Source: Diatrype stigma
Taxonomy: Eukaryota > Ascomycota > Sordariomycetes > Xylariales > Diatrypaceae
Reading direction: 5' to 3'
Assembly (NCBI GenBank): GCA_022225965.2
Contig: JAKJXP020000006.1
Coordinates: forward strand, 186,001-250,000
Length of the DNA: 64,000 nucleotides
The translations under genes were made by a program, and so were the position numbers. The number at the start of each line of letters is the position of its first letter. The stretch's first letter is position 1. Below the pieces are notes generated by a model, which was not told the origin of the DNA, made no database searches, and saw only the letters and a program-made list of their open reading frames with translations. Below are positions 32,136-44,907 of this stretch, piece by piece.

Positions 32136-35075
32136 GATTCAAGGTTCTAAAGGTATGTGAGGGTAATCCGGTAGGTGGTAAGAGGATACGATGAAGATCT
32201 TGGTGAACAAGTATCGTCTACTCATACGGTCACCATCCCTTCTTTATAGTAAGATCGTTTACTGGTTTTGTCCCATGCTCAGGTGAAAAGGGGGGATGGC
32301 TTCACCTTCTGAGATTGCACCTCAAAGACCTACGGCTTCTCCGGAAGAATTCAATACTTGTCGCCATCGCTATCTTCCTACCCATAGTGTTACGACACGC
32401 AAGCCACTCGGATATTGTTGCAGACGGAATAACCAACTTCAGAGGCCAAGAAACCTGGCTGGCTTGAGTCTACTACAAGAAGACAGTCTATGGCCTACGC
32501 GAACCGGCGAGTATACCATAAGAATTCTGATCGAACCTTGTTGATTCCTCTAAGCGATGTCTCCCGCTGTCGAATATGGTGTTGAGAGGATACGCAGTCG
32601 AGCCTAGACTGCACGCCGCGCGGGGAGCTTCAACTTGGCGCCAAGATGGTTGCTATCTCGTGACGAAAAGCCATACGGTGAGAATCGTATGGTTATCACA
32701 GGAGTTGGACACGGCAAGGACGATAGTTCAGGTGGGAAGATGGCGTGAGATGGGGCTTGTTCACCGAGCACTGCTGCTGCTACGTTGATAGTAACTCGCT
32801 GCTGCACCTTCTCGAACTTCGTCGCAACCCTAGCCGACAGCGGACCTGGACCTGGAACTGGAACTGGATCTAAACGAAACTCGTGATCGCCAAGGGCCAC
32901 GATCCCCATTGCGAAGGGTACGGCCAGTTGCCCTCGCGGGTTACGTTTCAGCTCTTTAATCCGCCAAGGCGAAGATCCCCGGCACACACGCTGCAGCCGG
33001 CGTTGGGCTGCATTCGTGATTGGCGCAGCGCCTGCAACGTACTGCAGTCGACCTCCGCGTTATGCGACCTCGAGTCGTATCCACATCCCGGTTCTACGCA
33101 ACCCTCATACTCTGAAGTAGGAAGTTGTACTCGCCTTCCCCCGGGTCCGGGTCTCGTGGAGGTGCGGACCGGAACGCTGGGGATCGAACCCGCCGGCTTC
33201 GGAACCACAGCCATTGGCCCGTTCAACGGTTGGCCTGCTTTACCTGCTGCTTTCTACCTTCTATTTCCTGGCCCCTAGGGTAGCCTTGGAGATTCACCTT
33301 CCATACCACTTCCTACTCCAGAGAGCAAGCAAGGGCTGCATTACAGCGACGGGCTCGCCCGTGTGGCTTCCCCGCCTAATTACTGTAAGGCGATGTAACG
33401 CATATGCTTTCCGCGGTCCTTGGATACGGTGCCGCTCCCCCACAGCTTGGCAATACCATGGGCGCGTATGAGTGCGGTTTTTGGTATTACCTGCACGTGT
33501 ATTTTTGGATCTCCTGTTCTGCATCGCGTGAGCCACCTTTTCCTGAGTGGCTCGCCCGCACAGTTCCTGCGTCAGCCTGTGCCATGACGCACATCACCGT
33601 TGCAGTGCAGAATTGGGCTTATTGTACACGATCAGATAAATGAGCTTAGATCTGTCCAACCCATATCTTGTCCCTTAGTTGCTGAACATCTTGTGTGACT
33701 GACAAGGTGTGGGGGCTAGGTATTATCAGATGTTATAGCAATTCACTCACGACAGGGAACATCTCCCCAAGTCCCGAGACAAAAAACAACTGTGTTTGCG
33801 AATAACTAAGTCTATACTAGGTCTGAAGTATTCACCATGGTCACATTGTCACTACTCATTTTCCATTTAGGGGAAGCCTTCGTCAGGAGAAGCCGTCCTA
33901 ATCGCCACCACGCTGTAAAATACACAGCCACCACTGACACTCTAGTGTTGCTCCCTCTCTAGCACACCTATATGCATACGACGTCAACTGTAAGTTCTCA
34001 TATCAATACCCGATTCCATTGTGTTAATCGGCATACCACATCCTTCCACCCATCGCAGTGCCAATCTCCTAAGGGATTTGATCCTGGGGCCGTTATCACC
34101 GAGTCCCACTCGGCTGGATAATGCGCAGACAAGGGTAAACTCGGTGGATGGTGAATCAGCAGATATTGGGGAGTTTAAGGCTTCACTTTAGACTTTGTGG
34201 TATACTCCCTATCTTGACATACTTGGCAGTTTCTTGGCCTACCCTCCCTTCCCGCTGTCCCATCAAATCTGTGGTAGGTCTAGATGGCGTAGCCCAAGAG
34301 ACATCACCCCATAAAGTTTCCATTATCGTCAAGTTGTTGAAAGGCTTCCTAATCAATCGCAAGGTATTTGTAAGCACCCGTGCTGTTTCGAAGGCACACA
34401 GTATTGCAATGATGAGTTGACACCAGCCGGGCAGATATCACCATCTCCTCTGTGCTCGGAACTACCATTACGCCGCCCTCCCAGGGGCTATGCTGGACAA
34501 GGAGCCCTCGATCCGTAAAGGGGCTGGTCTCATCCCTAAGGGTATGTTCTTGTGTATACTTACACCTACGCAAGAACACCTCGATAACCTCGTGGACAGC
34601 ATCGGAAAAGACTAGCGAGCAAGGGTATGGAAAGACTTATTCCGGATTATGAGAATGGACATGGCACCAGAAAAGAATCAAAGCCCAAAGTGGCTTGACC
34701 CGTCGGGTGATAAACGGGAACTTCGGGGGCCTCAACTTGATTCTAGATCAAGGCGTTAACCAGACCTAAGTCCATAGACCAAGCTGTACACTACCTTAGA
34801 GCCGAAGGTGAGGTCTGCGGTAAGTTACGAGCAGTGTGGTCATCCTCGTCGACGATCTCATGCCCCTTTTCAGGTGTTCTGTTGATGGGTCAGGAGCAGC
34901 CGCCTTCCCATGTGTAAAGCGATCCAAACTCAAGGTGTTCTATAAGTAAGGGATGCAACTCACCTTGAAATGTGGATTCGATCTCACCAAGCTCACCAGA
35001 GTCTATCAACTTGACGCCTGAGTATCTACATCTACTTCATCTGTTCTGCTTTTACAGATTCTCCTGTCTCTCCCC
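32136..35075. other. Intergenic between divergent secreted-protein genes
   Basis: About 2.9 kb separates the secreted protein gene (-) from the multicopper oxidase (+), so both promoters are here. Frames of 70-130 codons on both strands between 32.3 and 33.6 kb lack domains. One plus-strand frame at 33214 opens with a hydrophobic stretch but has no homology I can see. A T-loop-like TTCGATC on the minus strand at about 33180 does not fold as a tRNA. I see nothing else. Confidence 0.5.
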
Positions 35076-37059
35076 ATGGCTTGGTCAAAGCTAAGTTGGT
35101 TGGCCTTGGCTAGCTATACATTCCAGGGTGTCCTAGGAAAGGACTGGGAAAGCCCCGAGTTTAACTTGCTCTTCCGCAAGCCTCTACCCATCCCTCCCGT
35201 AAAGCAACCCGATTTGTACGTTGACTGCCATGCCACTTGAGCTTCCCTCTCTAACGCTTGAAGGATCATTACCAACCCTGTCACCGGAGGTGACATCTGG
35301 TACTTTGAAGTGGAGATCGAGTCCTTCCAGCAGCAGGTCTATCCTAATCTCCAGCCGGCTACATTGGTCGGGTACGATGGCATCTCCCCTGGACCAACCT
35401 TCCTCATCCCAAGGGGCATAGAGACCGTCGTGCGATTTGTGAACAATGCCGAACGCCCGAACTCTGTCCATCTCCACGGATCGCCTTCGCGCGCTCCCTT
35501 CGACGGCTGGGCAGAGGATGTTACTGAGCCTGGCCAGTTCAAGGACTACTACTACCCGAACACGCAATCTGCTCGTATGCTATGGTACCATGACCATGCC
35601 ATCTCCATCGTAAGTAACCATCAACCCGATGTTTCTGATTCGGCCGCTAATAAGAATCAGACCTCCGAGAACGCACTTTTCGGCCAAGCGGGCGCTTACA
35701 TCGTCACTGACGAGGCCGAGGACGTCCTAGGGCTCCCCTCTGGCTATGGAGAGTTCGATATTCCTCTGGTCTTGGCTTCCAAGTTCTACAATGCGAACGG
35801 CACCCTCCAATCAGCCTTGCAAGAGGAAGAAAGCCTGTGGGGTGACGTTATCCATGTGAATGGCGAACCCTGGCCGTTTCTGGATGTCCAACCTCGTAAA
35901 TACCGTTTCCGCTTTCTCGATACAGGAATATCTCGAAACTATGCCTTGTACTTCGCGAGGACGACCAGTCCCGATGGTAAGCTCCCCTTCCAGGTCATCG
36001 CATCCGACGCCGGACTCCTCGAGGTACCTGTTCGGGTCTCGGAGCTTTTCATCGCTGTGGCCGAGCGTTACGAGGTCGTCTTCGACTTTGCACCCTTCGC
36101 CGGGCAGACCATCGAGTTACGCAATTTGGAAGAAGTCGGCGGTTTTGGGGTCGACGATGACTTCATCAACACCGACAAGGTCATGCGATTCTTCGTCAGC
36201 GCCGATGCCGTGGATGACCCCTCGGTCGTGCCAGATGTGCTCCGGGAGGTTCCTTTCCCGCCTGCAAGCAGTGGGATAGACCATTCTTACGTCTTCGAAC
36301 GCACCAACAGTGAATGGCGGATCAACGACATAGGCTTCGCCGATGTGGAGAACAGGATCCTGGCTAACGTCCCTCGCGGCACTGTCGAGATCTGGGAGCT
36401 TGAGAACAAATCCGGCGGCTGGACGCACCCGATCCACGTCCACTTGGTCGACTTCAGGGTCGTAGAACGGAGTGATGGAGACCGCGGCGTGCAGCCGTAT
36501 GAAGCCAGGGGACTTAAGGACGTAGTCTGGCTGGCTCGTAACGAAAGAGTGCTTGTCGAGGCGCACTATACACCCTGGAATGGGGTGTACATGTTTCACT
36601 GTCACAACTTGATTGTAAGCAAACAAACTCGAAGTGGCCTGACTTACAGCAACCATCGTTCCCAAACTACCAAGCACGTGGAGTATCGGCTAACACTAGT
36701 TGCGATAGCACGAGGACCACGACATGATGGCCGCTTTCAACGTGACCGCCATCCAAAACTTCGGCTACAACGAGACGACGGATTTCTCCGACCCCTTGGA
36801 CCCTCGCTGGCGTGCCCAACCGTACGACCGCGCCGACTTCCAAGCGCGCGCCGGCACCTTCTCCGAGGACGCCATCATCCAGCGTGTTCAGGAGATTGCG
36901 CTCCAGCAACCGTACAGCGAACTCGACGAGGTTGAGCAGGCGCTGGACCAGTTCTGGGAGGAGAACGGCGACGGAAATCCCAACAGCCCGCTTGCTGTAA
37001 CGCCCCGGTCTGACGGATCAGAAGGTCCAGTTCCGCGATACAGGCGTTTCTTGATCTAG
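35076..37059 (+). CDS. Bilirubin oxidase / laccase-like multicopper oxidase (four exons)
   Basis: Multicopper oxidases of this type oxidise bilirubin, phenols or metal ions while reducing oxygen to water; the closest known type is Myrothecium bilirubin oxidase. Exons are 35076-35215, 35264-35609, 35661-36614 and 36709-37059, giving 596 residues. A signal peptide (MAWSKLSWLALASYTFQGVLG) is followed by a GYDGISPGPTF block. All copper sites are visible: HLHG at about residue 115, WYHDHA at about 153, HPIHVHLVDF at about 418, and, across the last intron, HCHNLI-HEDHDMM from about 475. The HCHxxxHxxxxM form supplies the T1 cysteine, histidine and axial methionine. Introns are 48, 51 and 94 nt. The 51-nt intron is a multiple of three and free of stops. 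The C-terminal tail is rich in acidic residues. It is convergent with the proton ATPase. Confidence 0.92.
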
Positions 37060-37813
37060 CTTGGAAGCACACAACTCTTTGCCGCGAACTTACACTCCTG
37101 TTGGTCACGTGATAATTGTATCAGTTTCTTTCCGCGTTGAACATTGGCGGTGGTGGTGATTGGATGAGGGACATCAAATACCGTTCTGATATGCCTGTAA
37201 TCAGCATGCAATAAGTACAGGAGTTTCGAAGTGATAGCAGGTTTTTGTATTGACCCAGTCCTCTTGGGTGTATCAAAACGCAATGAGATTTCCAGCAAAT
37301 AGCACGTAACATCCTAATGCTGACTACCTGTTCTCGATGCTCCTATTCGAGCTCCTGAACGGAAGGTGAGGCCGTGAGAGCTCATTGTGATATTAACTTA
37401 GCCACCCTCTATACCTAGATCCACCTTCATTAACTCGGATTACAGGCCATTGGAAGCTTTCCACACTACTCAAGAACCCTCTTGTGAATCAAAGTTCAAG
37501 ATAATCCGGTCATAAGTCTCGTGTAGCGATATAGGGCCTAGAATCGGCACTAGATAGGAGAGCATGGATTACCTAATACGGCGATCGCCCCTATCTGGTG
37601 GCTTGGCACACGTTATATATAAAGTGTCCGCCCTACATACTTTGAGGTCGATTCTTTCCTTCTGTAAGACGATATGTCCGTTTCGAACCACTCTATGTTT
37701 GATCTCCAGCTCGTAAACAATCATCCTCAATAACCCTAGATTCGGAACCCTGACCATTGACATACTACAGCCCATTGAGACCACTGATGAGTACCTCTCG
37801 GCTGAGAAGCTCC
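37060..37813. other. Intergenic between convergent genes
   Basis: The multicopper oxidase (+) and the P-type ATPase (-) converge here. The stretch is AT-rich and presumably holds 3' ends only. I see no supportable gene. Confidence 0.5.
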
Positions 37814-40800
37814 TCAAAGATCTTCTTCGTCAGCTGTTGCTTTTTCTGCCAAGAAGAATTTGCCATGTCCCGTTTTGGAGTCGATTTCATGTTCAATCGC
37901 AAGCTTGTTGATATGGCCGATGATGTTCTCAATCTGGGTATCTTTCTTATTGCGATCTTGGCGGCCTAGATCATTGATCCACTGGACGTGGTTGAGTGCC
38001 ACGTAGACAATCGCGATGAAGATCATGACGCCGATCGAGTAGGCCCAGATGACCACAACGGTCACGATATCCGTCCAGCCATTGCTAGAGTTGTTGAACT
38101 GGTCGACGGGTAACGTCTCCATGACACCTCCACCGCTGCCAGAGAGCCAGCCGAACAAGGCGAAGAGCGTCGCAAGGATATCAACGCCTAGGATGGCTCC
38201 CACAAGCTGCCACGATGGCCAGGTTTGTCCGCCCCGTGTCACGAAGATGAGCCAGTTTTCCGTCAGCGCTACTTCGAGGAACAGGACCTCCTGTATGGAA
38301 CCCCAGTTCTCGATGACGCCACCACTGGGTAAGAACAACGTTCCTCTGAGGATCCATGTTCCCAGGGCAAGAAGCGCTCCGAGGATCACACTGATAACCC
38401 AGATCTTTTTCAACTGCCATTCGACCGGCCGTGGTTCCACGTGGGCATTATCGTATGCTACCGCAACAGTAGCTAGATCGGCGAACAAAGCGATGAATAC
38501 GACGAGATCTGGGCGAATTGTCTCGTTTATGATGACCATAGAAGTCGTCAAGTATATCTCGAGATGAAGGCAAAGCGCAATGCGGTATTGTACATAGGCT
38601 TTCATACGTTGGAATATCTAACGAGGGTCAATATTTCTTCTATCCCGTAGCTGTAGCTCTGAATGGGAGACTAACCTGGCGAGCAGTCTTGATTGATAAG
38701 ATGATAGTGCTGAGACCTGGTGCGAGGAAGACGATATCTGCGGCTGCCTGGGCCGCCTCGGACGACCCCTCGACAGCAATGCCGCAATCGGCCTTCTTGA
38801 GAGACGGCGCATCATTCACACCTACGAACCAACGATGTTAACATAAGCTGGACTACGAACAGCACAGCTTGGAAAGAACGTGGCTTGAGAAGGGTTTCAG
38901 CCAAGAACTCACCATCGCCCGTCATTGCCGTTAACGAGCCGCGCTGCTGCAACATCTCGACAACTTGATATTTATGCTCTGGGAAGACCTCGGCAAACCC
39001 ATCAGCACGCTGTATGAGGTCATGCTGCACAGTACCTGTCAAGCCACTATGGATGAGCTTCTCTGAATTGTAGACTTTCGTGCCAAGGCCTACACAGCAC
39101 ATGGTGGTCAGCAAAGATCTTGGGTAGGCACATGGACTAAGGAGTGGCGCGATCTAAGTGAAACGAGAATGAGATCGATTATGAAGATGTAACCGGACAG
39201 GTACGCTGAATACTATCATGCCTGCTTACCTAGCATCTTGCAAGTCTCCTTTGCAATGGCGATCGCATCACCTGTGAGCATCTTCACCGGCACTCCGAGA
39301 TGCGCGGCCTCGACTATGGTCTGCGCGGTATCCTCCCGCGGGGGGTCGAACATGGACAGTAGCCCCAGGAGCGTCCAGTCCTCGCTATTCTTCTTGTAAG
39401 CAACGCCCAGTGCGCGGAAGCCGCGCTGGGCGAACTCCTTCGTCTTGAGAAGGTACAGCTGCCTGGTCTCCTCATCGCAGTTCGTGATGGCGAGGACGGC
39501 CCTCGGCGCGCCTTTCGCGCAGATGAAGCGGTCGCTGCCCAGGCGGCACTCGGCCGTGATGCGCTTGGACACCGGGTCGAAGGGCGTAAACTTGTCCGTC
39601 TCCCAGCCCTGTCGCAGGATCTCGCGCGCTTTCGGGTAGCGCTTCAGCGTCAGGATCGTGATCTTGTCGATCGGGTCGAGCGACGCGACGTTATGCGAGC
39701 TCGCCAGCGCGGCGACTGCCATCATCCAGTTGACATCCTGTCCCTCGGCCACATATGGTTCCCGGATGCTCAGCTTGTTAGCGGTTAATGTGCCAGTCTT
39801 ATCGGAGCATAGAACATTCACACCCTGCGTTTGTTCGTTAGCATGACTGCAGTTCGCAGTTCGCGGACTAGCTGTCCTGAGACACTCGACCTACCGCTAA
39901 GGATTCGATGGCTGTCAACTTTTGGACGATGGCCTTCTGCTTCGCCAAGTACGCTGCGCCGACTGCCAATGTCGTCGTGGTGACGACGGGGAGACCGACA
40001 GGAACGCCAATGATCAGAAGTACTAATGTATAATGCAGCAGGTTCTGGACGTCCGGGAGGGCGATCTTGAGGTGACGAAAGAAGCCCCCAATCCAAGCCA
40101 CCAGAATCCAGAACATGACAAGGACCAAAAGCGATGTTCCGATGTTGTTCATCACCGCTTTGAAATGGCCTTGATCCTTCGCGCCTTGGACTAGATCTGC
40201 CGTCCGCCCTACGAACGAGTATTTCGCAGACGTGGTCATAACCGCGTAGGACTTTCCCCGCTTGCACCCGGTGGTGTAATACACAATGTCGCCCATGTAC
40301 TTGTCGACCGCGAGGGACTCGCCTGTGATTGCGGATTGGTCGCAAGCTATGAGCGGTTGCCCATGGTGCACAGACTCTGTCTCGTCTTGGTCTTCCCCAT
40401 CTTCTTTTCCGCTCGATTTATTTTTGGTGTCCGCGCCGTTGGTCGTCTTGGACTTTTCTTTGGTTTCTTCGCCTCCCTCGAATTTATCCTCGCTCCTTAA
40501 CTGCTTGAATTCCTCGAAATCCTTCGGTCGGGAGAAGTCACAGATCAATCGCGCATCACCGGGGATGGTCTGCCCCTCTTGGAGGATAATCTGCATTTCA
40601 TTCACGATGCTTCAGTCCTGGTCTTGATCGAGACTCATTCCACAGGGGAAAACAGAGGGTTCTCTTACAATGTCGCCCGGAACCAGTTCCCTAGCCAGGA
40701 CTTGCTGCTCACCCCCATTGCGCATAGCATAAGCCTTCATAGCGATGTCACCCTTGAGGCTCGCGACCACGTCTGCCGCCTGCTTCTCCTGGTAGAAACC

Positions 40801-41476
40801 AACAAACGCGTTGAGAGCCAGGATGCCGAGGATGACTCCGAAATCGATCCAATCCCCCAATCCAACCGCCAGTAAAGCCGCAAGCTCCATCACTTCAGGA
40901 ATTGCTGTCAGTAACCCACCCCATTTCTTATATAGTTCGCCAAAACATCTGCAACATACCGTACAGGATCGGGCCCTGGAAATAGCTGAGCACTTTCTGA
41001 AACATGTTCTCCTTCTCGGCCGTCAACTCGTTCCAGCCAAAGCGTGTGCGGCGCTCCCCAACCTCGGCGTCGGTCAGGCCGCTGCGAATGTCGGTCTCCA
41101 GCCAAGCCTCGGGCGGTTTCCCCCGCTCGGTGGGGTGCGGCGCTGTTGCGGGCTCGCCAGCGGAGGACTTCCAGAACTGCCACCACTTGGGCTTCTTGCG
41201 GCTGCGGCTGGAGCTGGTCGCCATGCTGGCCCGCCTCGAGAGGTCATAGTTGGTGATGAAGTGATCCAGCTTCTCGTACTCGCCCAGGTCGCTCCCTCTG
41301 CCGGCGGGCTCAAACTTGGACTCGCCAAACTTGATGTGGTCACCGGCGCCACCACCAGAGCCGGATCCCCTAGGCGACTGAGTAGTACTTGACCCCTCGC
41401 CATTGTAGAAGCTAGCTGCCTGGGCCTCGACGTCATCGGTGGCCATGTGAGGCTCGCGTTGGCCAAGAAAAGACAT
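37814..41476 (-). CDS. P-type (IIIA) plasma-membrane H+-ATPase, Pma family (seven exons)
   Basis: Pma-type ATPases pump protons out across the plasma membrane at the cost of ATP. Exons are 41476-40960, 40892-40669, 40590-39895, 39824-39230, 39089-38913, 38821-38676 and 38617-37814; all phases match and give 1052 residues. Motifs in order are [19 protein letters not shown] into the first membrane helices, TGES in the actuator domain, [13 protein letters not shown] with the phosphorylated Asp487, [23 protein letters not shown], and a C-terminal bundle of membrane helices. It ends in a charged tail ([16 protein letters not shown]) where yeast Pma1 has its autoinhibitory domain. It is about 100 residues longer than yeast Pma1, owing to a Ser/Gly-rich N-terminus and a Lys/Glu-rich insertion before the TGES loop. 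Filamentous fungi often have several isoforms; this may be a secondary one. Confidence 0.93.
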
Positions 41477-43243
41477 GGCTCAGGGTTTCCACGCACTTCC
41501 ACTGTGGGTATCCTTCAATGCTCAGATCGTAGTCTCGTAAAACCTGAAGATCGAATAACTGTTCTCCTTACATATTGATCACGTTCTCGAGGTAGGACAG
41601 CTTCGGAAGCAATTCTTGGTTTTCGCACCAGACGTCACCATGGCAAATAACGTAATGCATATGAAGTATCGCCAGGTCTTGTATTCCATGACGCTTACTG
41701 GTGTTTCTGAACCTTAGTGTCGCGAGTGATAACGTGCATCAAGGTCATACCAAGCATCCCATCTTGTGTGTTGTCATATATGTAAGACAACAAATGTTAG
41801 CAGTCTACATGAATGAAATGCTAGCTCTAGGCCTACTGCCGGGATGAAGTCAATTCCTTATCGTAGAGGTGGGTAGTGTTATATCTAGCAATACGATGCG
41901 ATTCCCTTGTTATTCCTACTGGACGCGTGAAGTGATCCTTGAACAGGTCTGTGACGAATAAGAGCATACCTAATACTTAGGTACCTAATGGTAGAAGGTC
42001 TCTCAACTCTAATATCATAACTAATTGGGAAAGTTCAGACATGCATACAGCTACACTCACTAGCTGAGAGGATTCGGACGGTCGAGTTGGCTAAAACTCT
42101 AAGCATCCCGGCTCCAGCAGCAAAAGGGAAGTCAGATAGAAAAAGGGGAGAGCTTCTCGGCTTTTCATCGCTCGGAAATGGACATGCCTAGTACTGAGAT
42201 CGGAAGCATGTATAAGCACCTCGACAAGAAACTGAACTGGCCAGTGCGTCGTCAACCTGCCAAGTTTATCGACCCCCTTTTATGGAGTAACTATACCCCT
42301 GCAACTGTACCCCTTTACATGTTAGGTAAGCGCGTATATTTCCGGCGTCGTTTCTTGACACCCTAATCCTATAACACGGGGTCGCAGACACTCCGGAGTA
42401 TCTGCCTCGAATGGTCTTGATGCTAAGCTCAATTGGGAGAGACATCAAAGGGAGGAGTCCGAGTTCTCGTATGCCATCGTGCCGGAGTCTTGACTCTTGC
42501 AGTTCCAAGGTAGTTGGGCTGTTTTGTGTTAGGTAACTACGCGATTAGAGATTCATCGAGGAAGTAAAAGGCACATGGTATATGGTGTGCCACTCCGGAG
42601 TGGCTGTCTCGAATGATCTTGACCGTGGGACTATCTACTTCATAGAGTGCATGGAGACTCGATGTGTTGCTAAACACAATGGAGGGACACTGTTATCGGC
42701 CTGAGTGAACATAGAGTTGCAGGACGAGTACGGAACCTCATAGTAACGTACACATGCACATCGTAGAAAGTATGGCTGAATTGTAGAGGATTCCCGGACA
42801 GGTCCGAGGTGCTAGGGATGGACCCTCGTCGCCTACAATAAGCCAAAGCGTTCGACGAGCCCAGTTTCTTGGCTGTGACATGAGAGTCATTAGGAACTTC
42901 TAGACGCTCTTGCTTTTCAACCCGATCTTCAGGCATGTCTTGATGCGCAGGATCTTACCTATTCCCAATGGTGATAATCCACGCCTTTATCCCTCGGAAT
43001 GAAATGAGTTCCACAGCTTTTGGTTTCTGCTTCATTGCTACCCCCGCGCTTTGAATACAATTTTCCACACCAAGAATGACAAGAAGAGAACACAAACCCG
43101 ACGGCTTCGACTTACGGGCTCAGGGAACAAATTTACAGAAGGTATAACCTCATTCCATTAAATCTACGCATTTCCTTTTATGAACGCACTTACAGTAATA
43201 GCCGTGTATGGGCCATCAGACCGAGGCAGAAGAGGTACGGTCT
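41477..43243. other. Intergenic with a dispersed pair of CACTCCGGAGT elements
   Basis: The left part is the promoter and leader of the ATPase (-), the right part the 3' end of the transcription-factor gene (-). Two related segments built on CACTCCGGAGT lie at 42389 and 42591 (listed separately). Small frames show no domains. I see no gene. Confidence 0.5.
42389..42630. repeat. Pair of ~34-bp direct repeats centred on CACTCCGGAGT
   Basis: The segments starting at 42389 and 42591 share CACTCCGGAGT, then CTG, then CTCGAATG, then TCTTGA with the same spacing and only a few mismatches. They are 202 bp apart. The ACTCCGGAGT core is a perfect palindrome. It could be a duplicated regulatory site or the ends of a small element. 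Confidence 0.55.
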
Positions 43244-44907
43244 TCATATGGCGAGTTGTGGAAACCGCACCACGACGCCATCACAAGCACGATCGACGAG
43301 AAGGTTCTCCCACACGTAGCGGGCGCCATCATCGCAGGCACGGCTCAGCCAGACGAACTTATCCAGCAACGCGCGAGCTTCCTCCCAGGAGAAAATGGCC
43401 AGCTCGGTGGCCAGGATCCGCAGCCTATCGAGAAAGAAGATATGTAGATCATCCTCCGTCGTATGGTTGAAGGACGCCATCGCCCCGAGCATGGTGGCCC
43501 AGAACATGAGCTCGCTGTTCTGGTTGGCAGCGTAGGAGGGTGTAGTAAGAGCTTCTTTCAGTTGTTGCACTAGGCTGCGTATCGGCCGCGGGTTCGGCAG
43601 TGGAAGCGTGACACCATAGCTGAAGATGAGGGTGGCTAGACGGCAGATTTCTGTATTAGGCTGGCCGCGTGGTAGGCTCAGGAGACGGTGGTGGACGATT
43701 TCGCGGTAGGTGGGCAGCATCCTGTAAGGCAGGGTCTTTTGATCGGCACCTTGGGGCTCATTACACAGGTCATCGAGTATTTGACAGCAGTAACGAAGGC
43801 CGAGGATGATTTCCTTGAAGTGTTCGTCGACAGGGAAGGTGTCGGCTTGTTTCAACAGTAATCGGCACCGGGCCATATCGGTTTCGAGGACGTGGTTATA
43901 ACTGAAGCAGAGCTCGAAAGCGGGAGCCGTGACACGTTGACTGGCATCAAGAAGGTCGATATACTGTAAGTGTTCTTGCAAGCTGGGCGCCTTTATTTTC
44001 AGGATGCCACCACATTCTCGGACAAGTCGCCGTAAGACATCGATGTGCTCACAATGGCACTCGATGGCCCCTATACGGTCAATGCAGCCTGCTTGCGGCG
44101 CAGGAGGCTGAAATAGTCCATGGCTTGAACTGTTGATAAGAGTCGGTCCGAGGGGCTTCGCTGATAGAACTAAAATGCAAAACATGATGGTCTCGGTGAC
44201 TGTGCCGGTAGCAATTGCTTCTCGCACCCTCTTCAAGACTCTGTTTAAGGCAAGCAATGGCGTCCGTTTCTCGGTGGTATTCTGGGAGAACATTACTGTC
44301 CACTGAGCATATATGGTAGCATCGAGCCTCAAGTTATCTTCGATGGTTTCCCTGAATAGGACTCGTTCGATTGGTTCTCGGTCTGGCATCAGAATATGTC
44401 CCATCATCGGCCACATGACGAGTGCTGATGTTTTAAGCTTATGTTGTTTTGACGGGGTTGTTCAAGTCGTACCTGTATGAAACAGCTTCCGAGCCTCCGC
44501 GTCTGCAAATACCGGGTGTAAGTTTCTCAGACTATCGGCACCCATCGGGGGTGGGATTCCTTGTTGAAGTATGAGTGTCTGTGATGCTTCTGACAGTTGG
44601 GAGGCTCTATCATCATGATCAACTAGTTTTGGCCTCAGTGGTCGAAGAGTTGGCGTGGTTGGCTTCGATGCTGACCTTTGTTGTGCCTGTTCCTTCTCGA
44701 AGGCCCTACGTTGCCCTATGAAGGTATTGTTAATCTGTATGTATCTCGACCTGTGGATTCCGAGGTCTCTTGTCGCTGCTTACTCGTAGCGCGTTGGTTC
44801 AGCCTATTCTGGACCTTCCTTCTTTCTTTTGGGTCTGCCCAACCTGACCAATCTTCTTCAGCATCGTTAGCTAACTTTAGATTCGTCTTGGATGTCACTG
44901 GCGCCAT
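43244..44907 (-). CDS. Putative transcription factor: bZIP-like basic region plus fungal regulatory domain (three exons)
   Basis: Exons are 44907-44784, 44715-44473 and 44424-43244 (GTAAGC and GTACGA donors, CATAG and ATCAG acceptors), giving 515 residues in frame. Residues about 18-45 read WSGWADPKERRKVQNRLNQR followed by ATRQRRAFEKEQ. That is the basic region seen in fungal bZIP proteins of the DUF3425-associated kind, with the intron splitting it after RAT. No leucine heptads follow; instead comes a Gln/Ser/Pro-rich linker. From about residue 120 the protein resembles the helical regulatory part of fungal-specific transcription factors: ALNRVLKRVREAI, TETIMFCILVLSA, HIDVLRRLVRECGGILKI and YIDLLDASQ. 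It is presumably nuclear. Target genes are unknown. No secondary-metabolite genes lie next to it. Confidence 0.75.

Noticed and set aside
33160..33230. T-loop-like TTCGATC on the minus strand, possible tRNA 3' half
   Set aside because: The flanking bases do not form a five-pair T stem, and no D arm or acceptor could be found.
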